Source of the DNA: Candidatus Sulfotelmatobacter sp.
Lineage (GTDB): Bacteria; Acidobacteriota; Terriglobia; Terriglobales; Acidobacteriaceae
NCBI GenBank assembly: GCA_030038125.1
Contig: JASHPL010000018.1
Span: 1-54,599 of the forward strand
DNA: 54,599 nucleotides
Direction of reading: 5' to 3'
Shown here one piece after another: positions 38,353 to 47,830 of the stretch. Positions within the stretch are counted from its first letter, which is position 1. Each line of letters starts with the position of its first letter. A program made the position numbers and the translations under genes. The notes below the pieces were generated by a model. It did not search any database, was not told where the DNA came from, and worked only from the letters and a program-made list of their open reading frames with translations.

Positions 38353-39057
38353 CTAAGGTAGAACGAAGTGTTGGTTCGAGAGATCCCAATTTTCCGGTGA
38401 ACTTTGGACCGCGAATCTTAGTTCAGGAATCCGGACGATCTCGTTGCGGACTGCATAAACTACCAAGTCGGCGGTGGACTTGATCTGAAGCTTACGCCTT
38501 AAGTTTGAGCGATGCGTGTCTACCGTTTTGGGGCTCAGCGAAAGGAGTTTGGCGATCTGGGTTGTGCTGTTTCCTTCGACGAGCAGTTGCATGATCTCGC
38601 GTTCGCGGTTACTCAGTGTCTGCTCATGCAGTTCGGTTGTTGCCAGAGCGAGAAGTATTTCGGTCATTCGCGAAGTGAAGAAAGTTCTACCGTGCACCAA
38701 CTCGTGGGCCGCTGTAAGCAGGTCGGAAACAGGATCGGACTTCAAGACATATCCCCTGACCCCCGTCTCGAGAGCCTTGCGCATCGCGTACTCAGAATCT
38801 ACCTCTGTGAAGACTAGTATGCATTGTCGTGGGTTGCTCGAAAGGATCCGCCGGGCAGCGTCTATACCGTTCAAGGTGGGAAGGCCTACGTCTAGCACTA
38901 CCAAATCAGGTTTGAGCCGGAGAAACATTTCGACGGTAATCCGCCCATCGAACGCTTCGCCACATGTCTCGTAGAGTCCGCTCGAAGCTAGTACAGTTGC
39001 GACCCCGATTCTGGCAAGTTCATGATCATCTGCTATCAAAACACTGAACGCCCTCAT
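38353..39057 (-). CDS. NarL/LuxR-family response regulator
   Basis: MRAFSVLIADDHELARIGVATVLAS...LVVLDVGLPTLNGID; HTH 'LSNREREIMQLLVEGNSTTQIAKLLSLSPKTVDTHRSNLRRKL'. Start trimmed to ATG 39057. Confidence 0.94.
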   Translation of the reverse strand: MRAFSVLIADDHELARIGVATVLASSGLYETCGEAFDGRITVEMFLRLKPDLVVLDVGLPTLNGIDAARRILSSNPRQCILVFTEVDSEYAMRKALETGVRGYVLKSDPVSDLLTAAHELVHGRTFFTSRMTEILLALATTELHEQTLSNREREIMQLLVEGNSTTQIAKLLSLSPKTVDTHRSNLRRKLQIKSTADLVVYAVRNEIVRIPELRFAVQSSPENWDLSNQHFVLP

Positions 39058-39091
39058 GTTCCCTTCTACTTTATGGCCGTAACGCCCAATA

Positions 39092-39217
39092 TCAACCATC
39101 ACGCCGCCGCACAACCATCTGTATGGCTCGCGCGACTGAGCCAATGATGCAGATCGGCAGCGCTAACACAATCCCTATGAAGAATACGGCACTAAGAAAC
39201 CCGAGGAAACTGGGCAT
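39092..39217 (-). CDS. 41-aa single-TM small protein
   Basis: MPSFLGFLSAVFFIGIVLALPICIIGSVARAIQMVVRRRDG*; strong GGGAGGAG RBS upstream of the ATG; 34 nt upstream of the LuxR regulator. Absent from the supplied ORF track. Confidence 0.6.
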   Translation of the reverse strand: MPSFLGFLSAVFFIGIVLALPICIIGSVARAIQMVVRRRDG

Positions 39218-39528
39218 CACGCGACTCCTCCCGAAACACTTCAACTTCCTTTCAATCTTGGGAGATGCGCAGGGATCTTTTCGGTTGCATGTATCTATGT
39301 AAAGCTCTGTAACTTTTCGTAGTTCTCAAGTTCTTTCCGACAAGGGTGTGTGGCCGTCGCCAATTGCGACAAGTGGATCGTGAACATTATCATCAAGAGG
39401 TCGCGCAGGAGCGGAAATCGCACGGAACGCCACTTCAACCCTTGCTCCAGCAGCACTTGGCTTCAGCTTTTCCCTCTGGAACCGTTGGCATTCAACTTAA
39501 GCCGGCAAGAGCTGGAAAGTAAGTTGTG

Positions 39529-40155
39529 ATGGCATCAAATCATCCAACTGTATTCGTCGTAGATGACGACGCCCTGGTGCGGGCTGCGATTCAGGGAATG
39601 TTGAAATCGGTTGGTCTGCACGCGGAGACCTTCGAGACGCCACAAGAATTTCTGAAGAGTCGAAAAATGGACGGCCCAAGCTGTCTGGTTTTGGACGTGA
39701 AGCTTCCAGGCATCAGCGGTCTCGATTTGCAGCGCGACTTGGCTGAGGCGGGAATCCGGATTCCAATTATCTTCATCACCGGACATGGCGACATTCCTAT
39801 GAGCGTGAAAGCCATGAAATCGGGAGCGGTGGAATTTCTGACGAAGCCCTTTCGAAACCAGGATTTGCTGGATGCCATCTATCAGGCGCTCGAGCACGAC
39901 CGGCTTGCCCGTCAGCACGAGGAAGAACTAGTAGAGCTGCGCAATCGTTACCAAACGCTGACCCCCAGAGAGCGCGAAGTGATGGGACTGGTAATCTCTG
40001 GACGGCTAAACAAACAGGTTGCTTATGAGTTGGGAACGAGCGAAGTCACCGTAAAGATCCAGCGCGGCCGTGTCATGCAGAAGATGAAAGCTGAATCTTT
40101 GGCTGAATTGGTGGGAATGGCGGCAAAGCTCAACATCCGCGCGGCACAGAAGTAG
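39529..40155 (+). CDS. FixJ-family response regulator (receiver + LuxR HTH)
   Basis: '[19 protein letters not shown]...[20 protein letters not shown]', '[43 protein letters not shown]'. Confidence 0.95.
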   Translation: MASNHPTVFVVDDDALVRAAIQGMLKSVGLHAETFETPQEFLKSRKMDGPSCLVLDVKLPGISGLDLQRDLAEAGIRIPIIFITGHGDIPMSVKAMKSGAVEFLTKPFRNQDLLDAIYQALEHDRLARQHEEELVELRNRYQTLTPREREVMGLVISGRLNKQVAYELGTSEVTVKIQRGRVMQKMKAESLAELVGMAAKLNIRAAQK

Positions 40156-40434
40156 TTCAATACGCTTTGCGCGGACCGCGAGACGTGGCGAACCCTTACG
40201 TGGTTTATCCACAACAATGGTGGAGCTCTAGAGAAAGGGTTGAACTCTGGGGAGACAGGCCCTCACGATGGGAGTATCGAAAGAAATCCATTGCCGCTTC
40301 GACGGCGTCGACCGCGCGAGGTTATGGAATATGCATCGTCGCCGTCGGGTGGCCGCCTGACCATAGCCACGGTGATATGCCACTCATACTAAGGTGTGAT
40401 TGCCCGTCAAGTTCTAAGGGGGTAACGTCTCATC

Positions 40435-40812
40435 ATGATCGCCGGGGAAGATTCAAAACTGGTCACGATCGTCGATGACGATGAGTTGATGCGCAACGCC
40501 TTATTTGGCTTGCTCAAGGCGGCCGGATTGCCCGCGAGAGTGTTCGCATCAGCGGAAGAATTCTTGAATTCAGGTTTACAGCACCAAACCTCCTGCCTCA
40601 TTGCGGATGTTCGAATGCCGGGAATGTCCGGCCTCGAATTGCAGGCCAGGCTGAATGCCGAGCATTGCAGCATTCCGACAATCTTCATCACAGCCCATGG
40701 CGGTACAAAGATGCGGATGGAAGCGTTAAGAGCAGGTGCAGTCGAGTTTCTTACAAAACCATTCGACAATGCGGTTTTGCTTCAGCACGTTCGTGCTGCC
40801 ATGTACAGTTGA
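40435..40812 (+). CDS. Stand-alone FixJ-type receiver domain protein
   Basis: 125 aa; 'LVTIVDDDELMRNALFGLLKAAG...CLIADVRMPGMSGLELQARL...[10 protein letters not shown]'; no output domain. Confidence 0.92.
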   Translation: MIAGEDSKLVTIVDDDELMRNALFGLLKAAGLPARVFASAEEFLNSGLQHQTSCLIADVRMPGMSGLELQARLNAEHCSIPTIFITAHGGTKMRMEALRAGAVEFLTKPFDNAVLLQHVRAAMYS

Positions 40813-40854
40813 TACCGCCAATCACCGCGCAAACCTAAACGAAGGGATCGCAAC

Positions 40855-41880
40855 GTGGGAGCCTGGCAACACATCGAGCCTGATAGTCAGGATTGGAGAC
40901 TGCGAAGCTTCGAACGAATCATAGGCCGCAGCCCTGCCCTCGAAACTGTGCTCGTGCAGGTTGAGCGCGTCGCGCCTACGGATTCCACGGTGTTGATCCA
41001 GGGAGAAACAGGTACCGGCAAGGAACTGATCGCGCACGCAATTCACAACCTCAGTGCGCGCTCCGGACGGGCGTTTGTGAGAGTCAATTGTGCGGCCATC
41101 CCTCTGGATCTCTTGGAAAGCGAGCTTTTTGGTCACGAGAAAGGTGCCTTCACAGGAGCTATCGCACAAAAGGTGGGTCGTTTCGAACTGGCAGACAAGG
41201 GGACGCTTTTTCTGGATGAAGTGGGAGATATCCCAGCTGCATTGCAACCCAAACTGTTGCGTGTTTTGCAGGAGCAAGAGTTTGAGCGTTTGGGAAGCAC
41301 CCGCACTCATAAAGTCGATGTTCGACTCGTCGCCGCCACACATCGTGATCTGCAGGAGATGGCGAGGCAGAGTCAATTTCGCAGTGACCTGTATTATCGC
41401 TTGAATGTCTTTCCCATACAGCTTCCGCCTTTGAGAGAACGTCGCGAAGACATTGAGGCGTTGGTAAAACACTTTGTAGAAAAGGTTGGTCGCCGCATTG
41501 GCAAGCCGGTGGAACACATTCCTGAGGCTACGATGTCGGCCCTGACGCTGTACGACTGGCCGGGTAACATTCGTGAACTGCAGAACCTTATTGAACGGGC
41601 CGTGATCCTGTCAGACGACGGTGTGCTTCATAATCCTTTGCCTGCACAAACGTCGAGTGCCGTTTCCGTTCCGCCGGTTACCGGCACCCTAAAGGATACC
41701 GAGAAGGCCGTCATTCTACACACGTTGGAGCAAGTCGGTTGGGTGATCGGCGGACCGAGGGGGGCCGCTTCCAGGCTTGGCTTGAAGCGCACCACGCTCA
41801 TCCACCGAATGGAGAAACTTGGAATTCACCGGCCGCGCTTGCGAAGCTTGGAGAATGCTGCCGGAAGCTCGCAGCAGTAA
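40855..41880 (+). CDS. Sigma-54-dependent transcriptional activator lacking an N-terminal sensory domain
   Basis: '[17 protein letters not shown]', '[34 protein letters not shown]', Fis-type C-terminus; only about 20-25 residues precede the AAA+ domain. Confidence 0.94.
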   Translation: MGAWQHIEPDSQDWRLRSFERIIGRSPALETVLVQVERVAPTDSTVLIQGETGTGKELIAHAIHNLSARSGRAFVRVNCAAIPLDLLESELFGHEKGAFTGAIAQKVGRFELADKGTLFLDEVGDIPAALQPKLLRVLQEQEFERLGSTRTHKVDVRLVAATHRDLQEMARQSQFRSDLYYRLNVFPIQLPPLRERREDIEALVKHFVEKVGRRIGKPVEHIPEATMSALTLYDWPGNIRELQNLIERAVILSDDGVLHNPLPAQTSSAVSVPPVTGTLKDTEKAVILHTLEQVGWVIGGPRGAASRLGLKRTTLIHRMEKLGIHRPRLRSLENAAGSSQQ

Positions 41881-42035
41881 GACTTGATTCACTAGATTTG
41901 ACAGGTTGTTCGTACATGACTCTTCGCCATTTCATCCGAACGCTGTGTTTGGTAATCCGAGTGCGTGCTTCAAATAGCACGAGACCATCTTTCGAAGTAG
42001 CGATTTTGTCTTTTAGCAATTCAAAATGATGCAAA

Positions 42036-42935
42036 GTGATGGAGGTCAAAGTGAGCAATAGTAAAACTAAGTTATCTGCCAGCTTGGCTGGAAATCTCTC
42101 CCTGGGACAAGAGCTGTCGGTGCATCGCCTCGGCTTCGGAGCGATGCGTCTCACGGGCGACGGCATTTGGGGACCGCCTAGAGATCGCAAGGGCGCGGTC
42201 GCAGTCCTTCGCCGTGCCGTGGCGTTGGATGTCAACTTCATCGATACCGCGGATTCCTACGGTCCGCACGTAAGCGAAGAGTTGATCGCCGAGGCCCTGT
42301 TTCCCTATCCGGAGGGGCTGGTCATTGCGACCAAGGGCGGCTGGAATCGGCCCGGCCCAAATCAGTGGACACACGATGCCAGCCCGGCACACCTGCGGGA
42401 TGCCGTCGAAGGCAGCCTCAAGAGACTGCGGGTCGATCGCATCGATGTCTATCAGCTGCACATGCCGGATCCTGTGATATCGTTCGAAGCCTCGGTCGAG
42501 ACACTTGCAGAATTGCGAGAGGAAGGCAAGATTCGGCTGGTTGGATTGTCGAATGTCACGCGTGAGCATATTGAGCGCGCACGCAAGATTGTTCCGATTG
42601 TCTCCGTCCAGAACCGATACAGCTTTGCCGATCGTGAATGGGATTACGTTGTGGACTATTGTGATCGCCATGCCATCGCCTTCATTCCCTGGTTTCCTTT
42701 GGGAGCAGGCAAAGTTGCCGGTGACGTGCTCAGCGAAATCGCAAATTCGCATCACGTGAGCCCGAAGCAGGTAGCGTTGGCCTGGCTGTTGCGCCGGTCC
42801 GTTGTGATGCTGCCGATCCCGGGCACTAGCTCGATTGAGCATCTCGAGGAAAACGTTGGCGCGGCCTCGCTGAAGCTAAGTCAGGAAGAATATGAACGCC
42901 TTGCCGAGGTCCCCGAGTTGATCGCATCACGATAA
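42036..42935 (+). CDS. Aldo/keto reductase
   Basis: 'VHRLGFGAMRLTGDGIWGPP', 'NFIDTADSYGPHVSEELIAEAL', 'VIATKGGW', 'IDVYQLHMPD', 'VALAWLLRRSVVMLPIPGTSSIEHLEEN'. Confidence 0.93.
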   Translation: MMEVKVSNSKTKLSASLAGNLSLGQELSVHRLGFGAMRLTGDGIWGPPRDRKGAVAVLRRAVALDVNFIDTADSYGPHVSEELIAEALFPYPEGLVIATKGGWNRPGPNQWTHDASPAHLRDAVEGSLKRLRVDRIDVYQLHMPDPVISFEASVETLAELREEGKIRLVGLSNVTREHIERARKIVPIVSVQNRYSFADREWDYVVDYCDRHAIAFIPWFPLGAGKVAGDVLSEIANSHHVSPKQVALAWLLRRSVVMLPIPGTSSIEHLEENVGAASLKLSQEEYERLAEVPELIASR

Positions 42936-43084
42936 GGCAGGCTGACCGTTGTTCGGGGCTCTCGGTTCGATCCGACAAATTGAACTGAGGGCCTCATCTA
43001 TCCCTAGTACCAAGTATCCACCTGTTCTACGCAGCCACCATAATTCCTGAAGAGGTCAGTTTAGGCGCCAATGGGTTTTCAAAC

Positions 43085-45544
43085 TCAGGCTGCTTTGGCT
43101 TTGCTGGGAAGGGTAAACTGAAATGTTGCGCCCCGCTTTGGGTTAGCGATCGCCCACAACCGGCCTCCGTTCGATTCGATGATGGATCGACTAATCGACA
43201 ATCCCATCCCGCTTCCTTGCGGCTTGGTAGTAAAGAATGCATCAAAGATCTTGTCTGTCCGCTCACAAGGCAATCCCACCCCGGTATCGCTTACAGACAC
43301 GAGTACGTGGTGATCGGGACTCGGTCGTGACGTGATGGTAAGTTCTCCGTCGCCGCCCTTTTCTTTGATCGCTTCGATGGCGTTAAGCATCAGGTTCATC
43401 AGGACCTGCTGCACTTGTACCCGGTCGGCGCTAATGGCGGACAACTCATCGGCAAGTTCGGTTTGAATGGAGATCGAATATCTCCCAGCTTCTCCACGCA
43501 GAAGGCCAATCATTTCGCGAATGACTTCGTTAACCTCGATCAGTTCTCGTTGGGGTTCACCCTTCTTGAACAAGGAGCGAACCCGAGTGATGATTTCCGA
43601 CGCACGGGTTACGTCCTGGATCATTCTTCCGGCAGCAAGGCGGGCTTCATCGATATCCGGCTGTTCGCGTTTTAGCCACTCCAAGCAGGTGCCCGCATCC
43701 AGGATGGCTGCGGAGACCGGCTGTTTGATTTCATGAGCCAACGATGCTGCCAACTCTCCCATCATGCTCACACGATTGATGCGGGCGAGGTCTGCTTCCA
43801 ACTGGTGTAATCTTTCGCGTTCTTCTTCAGCCCGTTTTCGTTCCGTAACGTCCACCATCGAGCCCACGTATTCCACAAGATCTCCGGAGCGATTCAGCAC
43901 CGGATGTCCGATGGAATGGATGTGTTTCGTCGTTCCATCGGGGAGGATGATTCTATGTTCGTGCTCGTATTCCGTCTTCTCCTGCGCTGCATCGCGCATC
44001 GCTTCATCCGCGCCTTTGCGATCCTCCGGGTGGACTCGTTCCAGGAACGCTTCGCTCGTCGGTGGAGCTTGACGCGGATCGAATCCAGACATACGGAACA
44101 TTTCGTCGGACCAGTAAAGCGCCCTCTTTGTCGCAGGGTCATATGCCCAACTGCCCGTGTGGTTCAGCCTCTGCGCTTCCGCAAGGTACCCTTCACTGCG
44201 TCGCAGAGCGTCTTGCGCCAGTTTTCGTTCAATGGCAACTCCGGCCAAGTGACTGATCCGTTCGATGATCTCCTGGTCCCGAGCGATCGGGCGCCTGGGC
44301 TCGCGATAATACATGGCAAACGTGGCGATGACTTCGCGCCCTGACGAGAAAACGGGTGTTGACCAACACGCGCGCAGGCCATGGGATAAAGCCAGCTCAC
44401 GGTAATCTGCCCACAACGGGTCGGTTGCGATATCTTCCACAATCACCTGTTCGCCACGGTACGCAGCGGTCCCGCAGGAACCGGCGGATGGTCCAATCCC
44501 ACCACCATCGATCGCATCCATATAGGCCCTGGGAAGGCTGGAAGCGCCACCATGCCGCAAGCGATTGTCTTCCAGCAACAAAATGGAGGCCAGAACGCCG
44601 CTAGCTTGTTCCTCCACGAACCGGCACAGGCTGTCAAGCATTTCAGCGAGTGAATCGCCTCTAGCCAACATCTCGAGGACCCGTTTTTCTCCCGTAAGAA
44701 GGGATTCCGCACGTTTGCGGTCTGTAATGTCGATGTTGGATCCAATATAGCCGGCGAATTCTCCCGCACCCGTGTATCGCGGAACACCACTCTCGATGAC
44801 CCACCGGTATTCTCCGTCCGCTCGCTTGAGCCGATATTCCATGCGAAACGGTTTTCTCGCATGGAATGCAGGCAAGAATCCGTCGAAACAACCTTGGACA
44901 TCATCCGGATGCACGCCTTCGATCCATCCCAAGCCAACTTCCTGTTCCATGGTCCGGCCGGTAAAGTCCAGCCACGGTTTGCTGAAATAGTTGCAAAGCC
45001 CGTCCGTCCCGGTGGTCCAGATCATCACAGGTGCCTTATCGGCCATTGCCTGGAATCGAGCCTCACTTTCGCGTAGCTGCGCTTCAGTACGTTTGCGTTC
45101 CGTGATATCGCGGTAGATCGCGTAATTCACGAGTTGTTTGCCGGAAGCCGTCGAGACTGGAACCGCGAGAAGCGAGACCGAAACGTCCGCGCCATCCTTG
45201 CGCCGGCGAATGGTTTCGACTTCTATACGACCGCCCTCGCTCAATATGCGCGTAAATGCTCGTGCACTCTCATACAGCGGTTCAGGAACAATCAGGTCGT
45301 TGATAGGGCGATTCAAGACTTCGTCCGGCTCGTAACCGAACATGCGTGTGAATTCCTGGTTGATGCGAAGCACACGATCGTCCAGGCTGAGGACAGCCAC
45401 CGCCTCGGGAGTTTGCTCGAACAGGACCTTCCACAGGTGAAACTCGCTGGTCTCTGGATCCCCAGGAACTTGACTAGGTGCCGAGCCTGGCTCGAAAACT
45501 TCGTCCGGCGGAACATGAGTGATTCTGGACTGTGAGTCTCTCAT
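43085..45544 (-). CDS. Soluble multi-sensor histidine kinase (PAS-PAS-GAF-PAS-HisKA-HATPase)
   Basis: Three PAS/PAC-like segments ('FEQTPEAVAVLSLDDRVLRIN', 'DKAPVMIWTTGTDGLCNYFS', 'GSWAYDPATKRALYWSDEMFRM'), GAF 'LCRFVEEQASGVLASILLLEDNRLRHG', H-box 'LAASLAHEIKQPVSAAI', 'DAFFTTKPQGSGMGLSISRSI'. Confidence 0.94.
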   Translation of the reverse strand: MRDSQSRITHVPPDEVFEPGSAPSQVPGDPETSEFHLWKVLFEQTPEAVAVLSLDDRVLRINQEFTRMFGYEPDEVLNRPINDLIVPEPLYESARAFTRILSEGGRIEVETIRRRKDGADVSVSLLAVPVSTASGKQLVNYAIYRDITERKRTEAQLRESEARFQAMADKAPVMIWTTGTDGLCNYFSKPWLDFTGRTMEQEVGLGWIEGVHPDDVQGCFDGFLPAFHARKPFRMEYRLKRADGEYRWVIESGVPRYTGAGEFAGYIGSNIDITDRKRAESLLTGEKRVLEMLARGDSLAEMLDSLCRFVEEQASGVLASILLLEDNRLRHGGASSLPRAYMDAIDGGGIGPSAGSCGTAAYRGEQVIVEDIATDPLWADYRELALSHGLRACWSTPVFSSGREVIATFAMYYREPRRPIARDQEIIERISHLAGVAIERKLAQDALRRSEGYLAEAQRLNHTGSWAYDPATKRALYWSDEMFRMSGFDPRQAPPTSEAFLERVHPEDRKGADEAMRDAAQEKTEYEHEHRIILPDGTTKHIHSIGHPVLNRSGDLVEYVGSMVDVTERKRAEEERERLHQLEADLARINRVSMMGELAASLAHEIKQPVSAAILDAGTCLEWLKREQPDIDEARLAAGRMIQDVTRASEIITRVRSLFKKGEPQRELIEVNEVIREMIGLLRGEAGRYSISIQTELADELSAISADRVQVQQVLMNLMLNAIEAIKEKGGDGELTITSRPSPDHHVLVSVSDTGVGLPCERTDKIFDAFFTTKPQGSGMGLSISRSIIESNGGRLWAIANPKRGATFQFTLPSKAKAA

Positions 45545-45578
45545 CGGCGTTTCCCCTGAACCGAGCGGAAGAAGTGAG

Positions 45579-45601
45579 GTCGCTCAACGAAGCTGAGCGA
45601 C
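45579..45601. promoter_or_regulatory. Perfect inverted repeat (candidate operator) between the kinase and the monooxygenase operon
   Basis: GTCGCTCA-ACGAAGC-TGAGCGAC. Confidence 0.55.
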
Positions 45602-45606
45602 GATTA

Positions 45607-45636
45607 TTGACGTAATAACGGCCTTAAGCGTATGCT
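45607..45636 (+). promoter_or_regulatory. Sigma-70-like promoter for the monooxygenase operon
   Basis: TTGACG (45607-45612), 18-nt spacer, TATGCT (45631-45636). Confidence 0.4.
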
Positions 45637-45726
45637 ACCGCAAACTCGATTCATTTCCAATTCGCCGCAAGCGATAAGACTCACGAACTATCAGCCAGCC
45701 GACCTCGCTTATCGTGAGGAGAAAAC

Positions 45727-47220
45727 ATGCTCAGCAGAGACGATTGGTTGCCTCTTGCCCGGAAACTGGATTGGGACTACTCGTACGTGCGGGAAGAGGA
45801 AGTCTTTCCCGAGGTAATTAGCGGGCGTCCGTGGTTGCCTCATTCAGAATGGAAGGATTGGGAAGAATCATTTAAGACTTCTTACCGGGAATATGTCGAC
45901 AACCAGTACGAAAAAGACATGGCTGTCTACGCGGTTCGCGACGCCGTCGGCCGTATAGAAGATGTGCAGAAATTGGCTACGCCCTGGATGAACAGTTTGA
46001 AAGTTCACGCGGCCGCATTGCCCCTCGCGGAGTTCACTGGCGTGATCGGTAACCTGAGAGGCGCGCGGTTTGGCCGCGACAGCGCCTGGCGAACTATGGC
46101 AACCTTTGGAGCGCTGGACGAATATCGCCACACCCAGATCCCGCTGCTTCTCTTCCATCACTTGGTTCGATTTGATTCGCAGTTCGACTGGACGCACAAG
46201 TTCTACCATACAAACAATTGGTTCGCGGTCGCGGCACGGCACTTTTTCGATGAGTTGACGGTTGGGCAAAACGCGATCGAGTTCCACATCGCCACCAATT
46301 TTGTCCTGGAAACGGGTTTCACCAACCTGCAATTCGTAGGATTGGCATCGCTCGCTCGCGAATCGAACGACCACATGTTCGAGAGAATGGTGACCAGCAT
46401 TCAGACGGATGAGGCCAGGCATGCCCAAATCGGACACCCTGTTCTAGAAACCGTTATGAAGCACGATCCCGAGTACGTGCAATACCTGGTCGACAAATGG
46501 TTCTGGCGGAACTGGCGAATCTTTTCGATTTTAACGGGGCTTTCCATCGATTATTTGACCGCACTGGATCAGCGACCCTATTCATTCAAAGAGTTCATGG
46601 AAGAGTGGATCATCGACCAGTTTCTTCGCACTTTGGATGAATTCGGACTCAAGAAGCCATGGTACTGGGATCTTGTCATCGACGAGCTTGATATCTATCA
46701 CCATATGATCTACGCCAGCGCGTATAGCTACCGCGCGACATTGTGGTTCAACTTTGTGATTCCGGGGCCTGCAGAGCGGAAATGGCTGCGCCAGAAATAT
46801 CCTAAGTATTGGGACGACATGGATGCGGTCTGGGAGCAAATCAGCGAGCGCTGGAGAACGGTGGGGCCCGGACCTGAAAATGAATTGGCCGTGCACGGCA
46901 CCGCAATGCCAACTTTCTGTGATTTATGTCAGTTGCCGCTGAGCGCCGGCACGCCGCGCCACAATACGGCGCGGGTCTTGGCTCACGATGGACGCAAGTA
47001 CATCTTTTGTTCGGAGCCTTGTGAATGGATATTTCGGCGCGAACCTGAAAGGTACGCCAATCACCAGGATGTCGTGAAGCGCGTCTTATCGGGAGAGGCG
47101 CCGGCTGAACTTCCTAAGTTGCTCACAGAATATTTCAGGCTGACTCCTGAAACCTGGGGCAAAGACGCGCATCATGGTAGTTACGCGTGGCTCGGGCCAC
47201 GAAAAAAATCCGCCGCGTAG
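45727..47220 (+). CDS. tmoA: Soluble diiron monooxygenase hydroxylase alpha subunit (toluene-4-monooxygenase TmoA-like) with C-terminal YHS-like domain
   Basis: Putative diiron ligands in 'LAEFTG', 'DEYRHTQ', 'VLETGFTN', 'DEARHAQIG'; C-terminal 'FCDLCQLPLSAGTP...HDGRKYIFCSEPCEWIF'. Confidence 0.93.
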   Translation: MLSRDDWLPLARKLDWDYSYVREEEVFPEVISGRPWLPHSEWKDWEESFKTSYREYVDNQYEKDMAVYAVRDAVGRIEDVQKLATPWMNSLKVHAAALPLAEFTGVIGNLRGARFGRDSAWRTMATFGALDEYRHTQIPLLLFHHLVRFDSQFDWTHKFYHTNNWFAVAARHFFDELTVGQNAIEFHIATNFVLETGFTNLQFVGLASLARESNDHMFERMVTSIQTDEARHAQIGHPVLETVMKHDPEYVQYLVDKWFWRNWRIFSILTGLSIDYLTALDQRPYSFKEFMEEWIIDQFLRTLDEFGLKKPWYWDLVIDELDIYHHMIYASAYSYRATLWFNFVIPGPAERKWLRQKYPKYWDDMDAVWEQISERWRTVGPGPENELAVHGTAMPTFCDLCQLPLSAGTPRHNTARVLAHDGRKYIFCSEPCEWIFRREPERYANHQDVVKRVLSGEAPAELPKLLTEYFRLTPETWGKDAHHGSYAWLGPRKKSAA

Positions 47221-47237
47221 CCTTGGGACGTCCATTT

Positions 47238-47474
47238 ATGCCTATTCCTCTTTATGGTTTTCTACAGGGTGATACCATCGGTCTTTTGATTCTGGCCGAA
47301 GAGAACGACACCCTCCAAACACTAGCGCGAAAGCTTCAGGATGCCGCGAGCCTTCGAGTTGCAGGCAGAAAGCAGGTTCGCGTCGTTTACAACCACAAAA
47401 CAATGGATACAGCGATCACCGTCGCGCAGGCAGGATTACAAGCTCTGGACCGGTTTGATGTGATCGCAGGGTAG
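47238..47474 (+). CDS. tmoB: TmoB-like hydroxylase gamma subunit
   Basis: MPIPLYGFLQGDTIGLLILAEENDTLQTLARKLQDAASLRV...; size and position between the alpha subunit and Rieske genes. Start trimmed from the supplied ORF. Confidence 0.85.
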   Translation: MPIPLYGFLQGDTIGLLILAEENDTLQTLARKLQDAASLRVAGRKQVRVVYNHKTMDTAITVAQAGLQALDRFDVIAG

Positions 47475-47479
47475 CAGTA

Positions 47480-47830
47480 ATGGGTTTTCAGAAGATTGCA
47501 AAAATTGACGACCTCTGGAGCGGGGAAATGATGGCAGTAGAACTGAATGGCGAACAGGTTCTGGTCGTCAACATAAATGATCGCATTTACGCATATGCCG
47601 ATGTGTGTCCCCACCAGAAGAGTCGTTTGAGTGAAGGTACACTCACAGGGAGGACTCTTCGTTGTGCGAGGCATCTCTGGGAATTCGATGTCTGCACCGG
47701 AGTTGGAGTGAATCCTCAGAACACCTGTCTGAGGGGTTTCCCTGTCAGACTCGACGGAGAAAACATCTTCGTCGACATAGATGCGCCTGCCAACGCAAGT
47801 TTTTCAGAAAGAGGAGGAGCAGGACAATGA
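47480..47830 (+). CDS. tmoC: Rieske [2Fe-2S] ferredoxin (TmoC-like)
   Basis: Rieske motif 'CPHQKSRLSEGTLTGRTLRCARHLWEFD' (CxH...CxxH). Confidence 0.93.
   Translation: MGFQKIAKIDDLWSGEMMAVELNGEQVLVVNINDRIYAYADVCPHQKSRLSEGTLTGRTLRCARHLWEFDVCTGVGVNPQNTCLRGFPVRLDGENIFVDIDAPANASFSERGGAGQ

Noticed and set aside
41950-41965. TGGTAATCCGAGTGCG as a sigma-54 promoter before the aldo/keto reductase
   Set aside because: GG-N10-GC spacing fits, but too many mismatches to TGGCACG-N4-TTGCA to claim.
42960-42985. GGTTCGATCC resembling a tRNA T-loop
   Set aside because: No complementary T-stem or acceptor stem.
45545-45726. Sigma-54 promoter for the monooxygenase operon
   Set aside because: Searched for GG-N10-GC; the best-looking candidate (GGCCTTAAGCGTATGC) has the wrong spacing. 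A sigma-70-like element fits better.
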